Below are positions 6,953 to 10,333 of a stretch of 10,333 bases of DNA, piece by piece; position 1 is the stretch's first letter; each line of letters begins with the position of its first letter. Source of the DNA: Candidatus Heimdallarchaeota archaeon (GTDB taxonomy: Archaea; Asgardarchaeota; Heimdallarchaeia; Heimdallarchaeales; Kariarchaeaceae); contig JAAFKL010000182.1 in NCBI GenBank assembly GCA_021399405.1, forward strand, positions 1 through 10,333. Direction: 5' to 3'. Below the pieces are notes generated by a model. The model searched no databases, was not told where the DNA came from, and was given only the letters and a program-made list of their open reading frames with translations. The position numbers and the translations under genes are program-made.

Positions 6953-6993
6953 TAGATATTGAGATGGCGATGTATCCAGTAGGTTGAAATTAG

Positions 6994-7884
6994 ATGGCTA
7001 CTATTTCAAAAATTGACACCCACCCAAAATCATTCAAAGGATCTGTGAAGCCTAATTGGTGCCCTGGGTGTGGTGATTATGGATTATTGTCCGCAACGAC
7101 AAAGGTCTTATCTAATTCTGGCTATCAACCTCATGAGGTCGTTATGGTCAGTGGGATTGGATGTTCGTCCTCTTTCCCTCATTGGACCACAGCTTTCGGG
7201 GTACACGCTCTTCATGGTAGGGCATTACCTACAGCCACTGGGGTCAAACTCTCCAACCCAGATCTCAAAGTTATCGTTGCAGGTGGAGATGGCGATGGGT
7301 ATGGTATTGGGGCTGGACATTTTGTTCACACCGCTAGGAAAAATGTTGACATTACCTATATGGTAATGAACAATCAAATTTATGGCCTTACTCTTGGTCA
7401 AGCCTCACCTACTTCACAGAAGGGGCAAATCACTCTTCTTACACCAAATGGGGTGGAAGAAAGACCTGTTAACCCGATTTCACTTTCTCTAGGTGCAGGT
7501 GCAACATTTGTAGCCCGAGGTTTTTCAGGTGATGGAAAACATCTGCGATATTTGATAGAAGAAGCTTTAAAACATCCAGGATTCTCATTTATTGATGTTT
7601 TGAGTCCATGTGTCACATTCAATCGATTAAACACTTTTGACTGGTTTAAGGAGCGCATTTACAAATTAGAAGAAACAGATCATGATAAATCAAATATAGG
7701 TGATGCGTTCGTTAGATCTCAGGAATGGAATGAACAAATACCTATTGGGATATTTTATCAGAAACAATATGCAACTTTCAATGAGACCGACCCAGTTGCA
7801 AAAAATCGTATTATTGTTAATGAGCCTCTTGGGTTTAAAGCTCAAGGGATTGATACAAAATCAATTTTTGATGAACTTAGATAA
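6994..7884 (+). CDS. 2-oxoacid:ferredoxin oxidoreductase beta subunit, probably 2-oxoglutarate type
   Basis: A 296-residue thiamine-diphosphate-binding subunit of the archaeal two-subunit oxidoreductase family (KorB/OforB-like), which converts a 2-oxoacid, CoA and oxidised ferredoxin to acyl-CoA, CO2 and reduced ferredoxin. Cluster cysteines are Cys23 and Cys26 (WCPGCGDYG), Cys57 (GIGCSS) and Cys206 (SPCVTFN), the four-cysteine pattern of the Sulfolobus enzyme. The diphosphate/Mg motif is GGDGDGYGIGAGH, followed by MNNQIYGLTLGQASPTS. The TCA operon next door points to 2-oxoglutarate giving succinyl-CoA, which the succinate-CoA ligase would use; pyruvate cannot be excluded because these enzymes are often broad. 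The alpha (fused gamma-alpha) subunit gene usually adjacent is not in the window. The start is supported by the AGGTTGA site. Confidence 0.88.
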   Translation: MATISKIDTHPKSFKGSVKPNWCPGCGDYGLLSATTKVLSNSGYQPHEVVMVSGIGCSSSFPHWTTAFGVHALHGRALPTATGVKLSNPDLKVIVAGGDGDGYGIGAGHFVHTARKNVDITYMVMNNQIYGLTLGQASPTSQKGQITLLTPNGVEERPVNPISLSLGAGATFVARGFSGDGKHLRYLIEEALKHPGFSFIDVLSPCVTFNRLNTFDWFKERIYKLEETDHDKSNIGDAFVRSQEWNEQIPIGIFYQKQYATFNETDPVAKNRIIVNEPLGFKAQGIDTKSIFDELR

Positions 7885-7890
7885 TTCTTA

Positions 7891-7900
7891 ATTATATAAT
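7891..7900 (+). promoter_or_regulatory. TATA-like box of the MFS gene
   Basis: ATTATATAAT, in the 64-base gap after the oxidoreductase stop. A start about 25 bases downstream leaves a short leader before the ATG at 7949. As no Shine-Dalgarno site precedes that ATG, the transporter is probably transcribed separately. Confidence 0.45.
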
Positions 7901-7948
7901 ATTTGGTTATTACAAGAAACTCAAATAAGCAATAGTTAGCAAATAAAT

Positions 7949-9175
7949 ATGGAAAGAACACCTGTAAACCTAATAATTTTGGTTACAGGTTTTATCGGTT
8001 TTTTACAAGGAGTTCAACGATTTTTAATCGGATACGCATTGGTTTATTATGAGTGGGACCTTACAGAGTTTGGATTGGTTTACATATTTTCAGCTCTAGC
8101 AATGACTATACCGATGATTGTAAGTGGTATATTTACTGATATCAAAGGGCGTAAACAAACAATAATTGTTAGTTTTTTTTTATCTTCTATTGGATCAATT
8201 AGTCTTATGATTTCGATAAGTGGTACCGTCTTGTTTTACATTATTATATCACAGGTTCTAGCGACAATCAGTTTTGGAATTGCTCAGGTGGGATTAACCT
8301 CGATTATGGCTGACGAGACAACTGAAGGATTTCATCGAACAAATATATTTGGTAAACAAGCAACTGTGAAAAATTTAGCCTCATTTTTAGGCCCAATAAT
8401 GATGGGCGTTTATCTTGATCAGATAATAAAGATTACAAATAAATTTGATTTAGGTGTGATAACAATTGATATTATCCAAAGTGGGTTTTTGATTATTGCA
8501 ATAATTGCAATTGCAGGAGTGTTTCTTGGTACCATATTACCAAACACTCCGCGGGATCAAATTGAATTAAACAAAAAAGCAACTATCACTGATTTTACAA
8601 GCTCTCAAAAACGGATGTACAAGGCATTCAGCATAGAAGAAATGATAATCGGATTTACTAGTGGATTAGTTGTTCCATTTATTGATTATTATATCTTAAC
8701 GGAATTTCGACCGAGCCCCCTAACTTGGGGAGTAATATTTGGAATTTCAAATTCGACTATTGCAATTGGTAACTTTATGGTAGGAAGATATTCTGAAGGC
8801 TTTGGTAAAGGGAACACTATTTTCTTACTAAATTTATTTTCACCATTATTTGCACTGGGTATTGCATTAGTTCCGCAATTCTCATTAGTAGCAGTATTTT
8901 ATGTCTTAAGATCAGGAGTGGCCAATGCAGTTCAACCAGCTTGGAATTCTTGGTTTTATATGTATTTACCAGATACATTTAGAGGGAGGTCCTTATCTAC
9001 AATTCATATTAGCAGAAGATTGACTAGAGCGGTTGGAACTGCAGCGGGACCTTCATTGTTTGTTATCCTAGGACCGATGTTATTTCCACTTGGATGCTTG
9101 TTTTATCCCCTAGCAATGTCAATCCCACGCAAAACAGAAATTTCTTTAAGTAAAACAATCGCAGAATCAATTTAA
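7949..9175 (+). CDS. MFS transporter, substrate unknown
   Basis: A 408-residue integral membrane protein with about 12 hydrophobic segments in two halves. The first segments are at about 7-33 and 41-60, followed by the MFS motif A, GIFTDIKGRK at 60-69, in the first cytoplasmic loop; a polar central loop at about 200-225 (TPRDQIELNKKATITDF) separates the halves. A degenerate motif, GRYSEGFGKG, occurs in the equivalent loop of the second half. The substrate cannot be inferred; drug/metabolite efflux or organic-acid uptake would both fit the fold. No Shine-Dalgarno site is visible, but a TATA-like box lies 50 bases upstream. The gene interrupts an otherwise metabolic set and may be unrelated to the TCA genes. 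Confidence 0.85.
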   Translation: MERTPVNLIILVTGFIGFLQGVQRFLIGYALVYYEWDLTEFGLVYIFSALAMTIPMIVSGIFTDIKGRKQTIIVSFFLSSIGSISLMISISGTVLFYIIISQVLATISFGIAQVGLTSIMADETTEGFHRTNIFGKQATVKNLASFLGPIMMGVYLDQIIKITNKFDLGVITIDIIQSGFLIIAIIAIAGVFLGTILPNTPRDQIELNKKATITDFTSSQKRMYKAFSIEEMIIGFTSGLVVPFIDYYILTEFRPSPLTWGVIFGISNSTIAIGNFMVGRYSEGFGKGNTIFLLNLFSPLFALGIALVPQFSLVAVFYVLRSGVANAVQPAWNSWFYMYLPDTFRGRSLSTIHISRRLTRAVGTAAGPSLFVILGPMLFPLGCLFYPLAMSIPRKTEISLSKTIAESI

Positions 9176-9181
9176 AACTTG

Positions 9182-9198
9182 TATAAACAATATATTAT
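9182..9198 (+). promoter_or_regulatory. AT-rich promoter candidate for the NAD-kinase-like gene
   Basis: Overlapping TATA-like stretches (TATAAACA and AATATATTAT) in the gap after the MFS gene. They would put a transcription start near 9210-9223. That is a leader of about 75 bases to the ATG at 9297, or nearly leaderless for an ATG at 9228. Confidence 0.3.
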
Positions 9199-9296
9199 GA
9201 AAAATATGTCAAGTCAAATATAATATCATGTCAAATCCTTGGGGAGAATTCGTTATCATTTTATTTTTGAAAACATACCTTCGATCGAGGAAGATT

Positions 9297-10232
9297 ATGC
9301 AGATTGATATCCAAGGTATCTGTATTAGTTCGGGAGATCCTGAGGAATATAAATTCGTAGAGAAAATAATCAATGGACTTTCTCCAAATACAAAAATTTT
9401 CAATTTTGCAGATGTATTAAAGGATGTAACAATCCTCGAAAAATGTGATTTTATCCTAACAATAGGAGGAGATGGGTCTGTTGCTTGGTTAGTTGGAACA
9501 TTTTTTGAAAGGTATGAAACAGTAAATCCCTTGAAACCAATTATTCCGGTAGTAAGACCCAAATCTGTTGGATATTTGAAACAAATTGATCTAGAAGAAG
9601 AAAAATTCAAAATTGGATTTAGTGATTTGTTAAATGGGAACTACCATATCATAAACCGAACAATTCTGAAGACAAATGTAGCAGGTAAGTCGTATGTTGC
9701 AGTAAATGAGATATTTTTGATGAGCTCTCCCCATTTGGGACAATTCATTGTTTATATCCAACATAATGATGATGGTTTTCATCCAATCACAACTACCATG
9801 GCTGATGGTGCAATGATAACAACAAGCCTAGGTTCTACAGGTTGGGGATTGTCGTATAAAGGTCAAATTAACTTAGATGAAAATTCCATTGAATTGATAT
9901 TTGCTGGTGGTGTGCACTCATCGGCTAATTTCACTCTTCCACGTAAACCATTGAAATTAGAATTTAATTTGAAAAATACAATAATCAATACTAACACATT
10001 ATCCATATATGAAAGTCGAAGAGAAGCATTAGGGTTGTCCAAAGATGACAATCCCAATGCATCATTAGAATTAGTTTATGGCTCAAGAATTTTAGTAGAT
10101 GGTCGAATAGTTGGATTTGGGATTACCGAAATAGAAATTGACTCATCAGAATCAATACCATTTGTATTTCTGCATCAAGAATCTGCTGTGGACAAAGCTT
10201 GGAAACTTACAAAACAACCAGATGTAAAATAG
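9297..10232 (+). CDS. NAD kinase-like protein, divergent
   Basis: Predicted to phosphorylate NAD to NADP, which the NADP-type dehydrogenase here would need. With the ATG at 9297 the protein has 311 residues. It shows GGDGS at 57-61 (the kinase-family nucleotide loop), VGYL at 91-94 (the usual LGFL position), VNE at 136-138 (NAD-binding Asn-Glu), ADG at 169-171, TSLGSTGW at 176-183 in place of TPTGSTAY, and a late VDGR typical of the C-terminal beta-sandwich. The altered TPTGSTAY motif marks it as a divergent member; another diacylglycerol/NAD-kinase-fold activity is possible. An in-frame ATG at 9228 would add 23 mostly hydrophobic residues; I prefer 9297 because GAGGA sits five bases before it and the glycine loop then falls at the normal distance from the start. 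Confidence 0.75.
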   Translation: MQIDIQGICISSGDPEEYKFVEKIINGLSPNTKIFNFADVLKDVTILEKCDFILTIGGDGSVAWLVGTFFERYETVNPLKPIIPVVRPKSVGYLKQIDLEEEKFKIGFSDLLNGNYHIINRTILKTNVAGKSYVAVNEIFLMSSPHLGQFIVYIQHNDDGFHPITTTMADGAMITTSLGSTGWGLSYKGQINLDENSIELIFAGGVHSSANFTLPRKPLKLEFNLKNTIINTNTLSIYESRREALGLSKDDNPNASLELVYGSRILVDGRIVGFGITEIEIDSSESIPFVFLHQESAVDKAWKLTKQPDVK

Positions 10233-10243
10233 ATTTTATTAGT

Positions 10244-10333
10244 TTAACGAGAACTCAGTATTTCTTGTAATGGTGTTGCATAATCACGAATTGTGTTAAG
10301 GGTAATTCCAACAGAATGAATTTCCTTGGATGC
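10244..10333 (-). CDS. C-terminal end of an unidentified minus-strand gene
   Basis: An open frame enters from the right edge and ends in TAA at 10246-10244, giving 29 codons ending NTIRDYATPLQEILSSR. It converges on the NAD-kinase-like gene with only 11 bases between the stops. The composition looks protein-like, and the absence of a stop across all 29 codons fits a real C-terminus, but the piece is too short to assign a family. Confidence 0.5.
   Translation of the reverse strand, partial: ASKEIHSVGITLNTIRDYATPLQEILSSR

Larger units (their letters stand above)
6647..6993. promoter_or_regulatory. Divergent intergenic control region
   Basis: 347 very AT-rich bases between the minus-strand operon and the plus-strand oxidoreductase gene, without a credible gene. 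It holds a 16-base near-perfect palindrome (6748-6763), an 8-base inverted repeat (6807-6814 and 6830-6837), a plus-strand TATA-like box (6944-6952) and a second weaker one near 6899-6907. On the minus strand several AT-rich stretches (for example around 6767-6780) could serve as TATA boxes, but none stands out. The paired promoters probably allow coordinated control of the operon and the 2-oxoacid oxidoreductase. Confidence 0.6.

Noticed and set aside
9228..9296. N-terminal extension of the NAD-kinase-like protein
   Set aside because: No ribosome site precedes the ATG at 9228, the added residues are not family-like, and the ATG at 9297 has a good GAGGA site. A leaderless start remains possible.
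9209..9610. 133-codon minus-strand open frame at the NAD-kinase-like gene
   Set aside because: It is antisense to the GGDGS region, which is conserved coding sequence, and its protein is low-complexity and serine-rich.
1..10333. tRNA, rRNA, CRISPR array, insertion sequence or prophage elements
   Set aside because: No tRNA-like cloverleaf, regularly spaced repeat, transposase motif or terminal inverted repeat was seen; nearly all sequence is accounted for by chromosomal metabolic genes.

Overview
The window looks like a piece of an AT-rich archaeal chromosome. The evidence is GGTGA/GAGG-type ribosome binding sites, TATA-like boxes at archaeal spacing upstream of genes, a two-subunit-type 2-oxoacid:ferredoxin oxidoreductase beta chain, and LeuC/LeuD-type hydro-lyases sitting next to an isocitrate-dehydrogenase-family enzyme. 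An Asgard lineage (for example a Heimdallarchaeia-like genome) would fit the low GC and the TCA gene set. This is a guess from style, not a demonstrated placement.

Left part (1-6646, minus strand): a compact run of six genes, read from right to left. They are an HD-domain protein (6646-6086), an isocitrate/isopropylmalate-dehydrogenase-family enzyme (6074-4923), a split LeuC-like/LeuD-like hydro-lyase pair (4904-3624 and 3624-3124), a fused LeuC-LeuD hydro-lyase (3118-1262), and a succinate-CoA ligase beta subunit running off the left edge (1256-1). Gaps are 11, 18, -1, 5 and 5 bases, so this is almost certainly one operon. The enzymes fit the oxidative TCA branch: citrate/aconitate to isocitrate, isocitrate to 2-oxoglutarate, and succinyl-CoA to succinate with ATP formation. 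The missing step, 2-oxoglutarate to succinyl-CoA, is offered by the divergent gene.

Middle (6647-6993): a 347-base divergent intergenic region with a near-perfect 16-base palindrome, a spaced 8-base inverted repeat and TATA-like boxes. It probably holds the promoters and operators for both directions.

Right part (6994-10232, plus strand): a 2-oxoacid:ferredoxin oxidoreductase beta subunit without an adjacent alpha gene, an MFS transporter with its own TATA-like box, and a divergent NAD-kinase-like protein. The C-terminal 29 codons of an unidentified minus-strand gene enter at the right edge.

The most interesting point is the operon's two different aconitase-superfamily hydro-lyases. The fused one keeps every catalytic residue I could check. 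The split one keeps the 4Fe-4S cysteines but has Cys in place of the usual catalytic His of the Asp-His pair, and Ser-Thr-Arg in place of Ser-Ser-Arg. It may act on a different substrate, do something other than standard hydration, or be regulatory.
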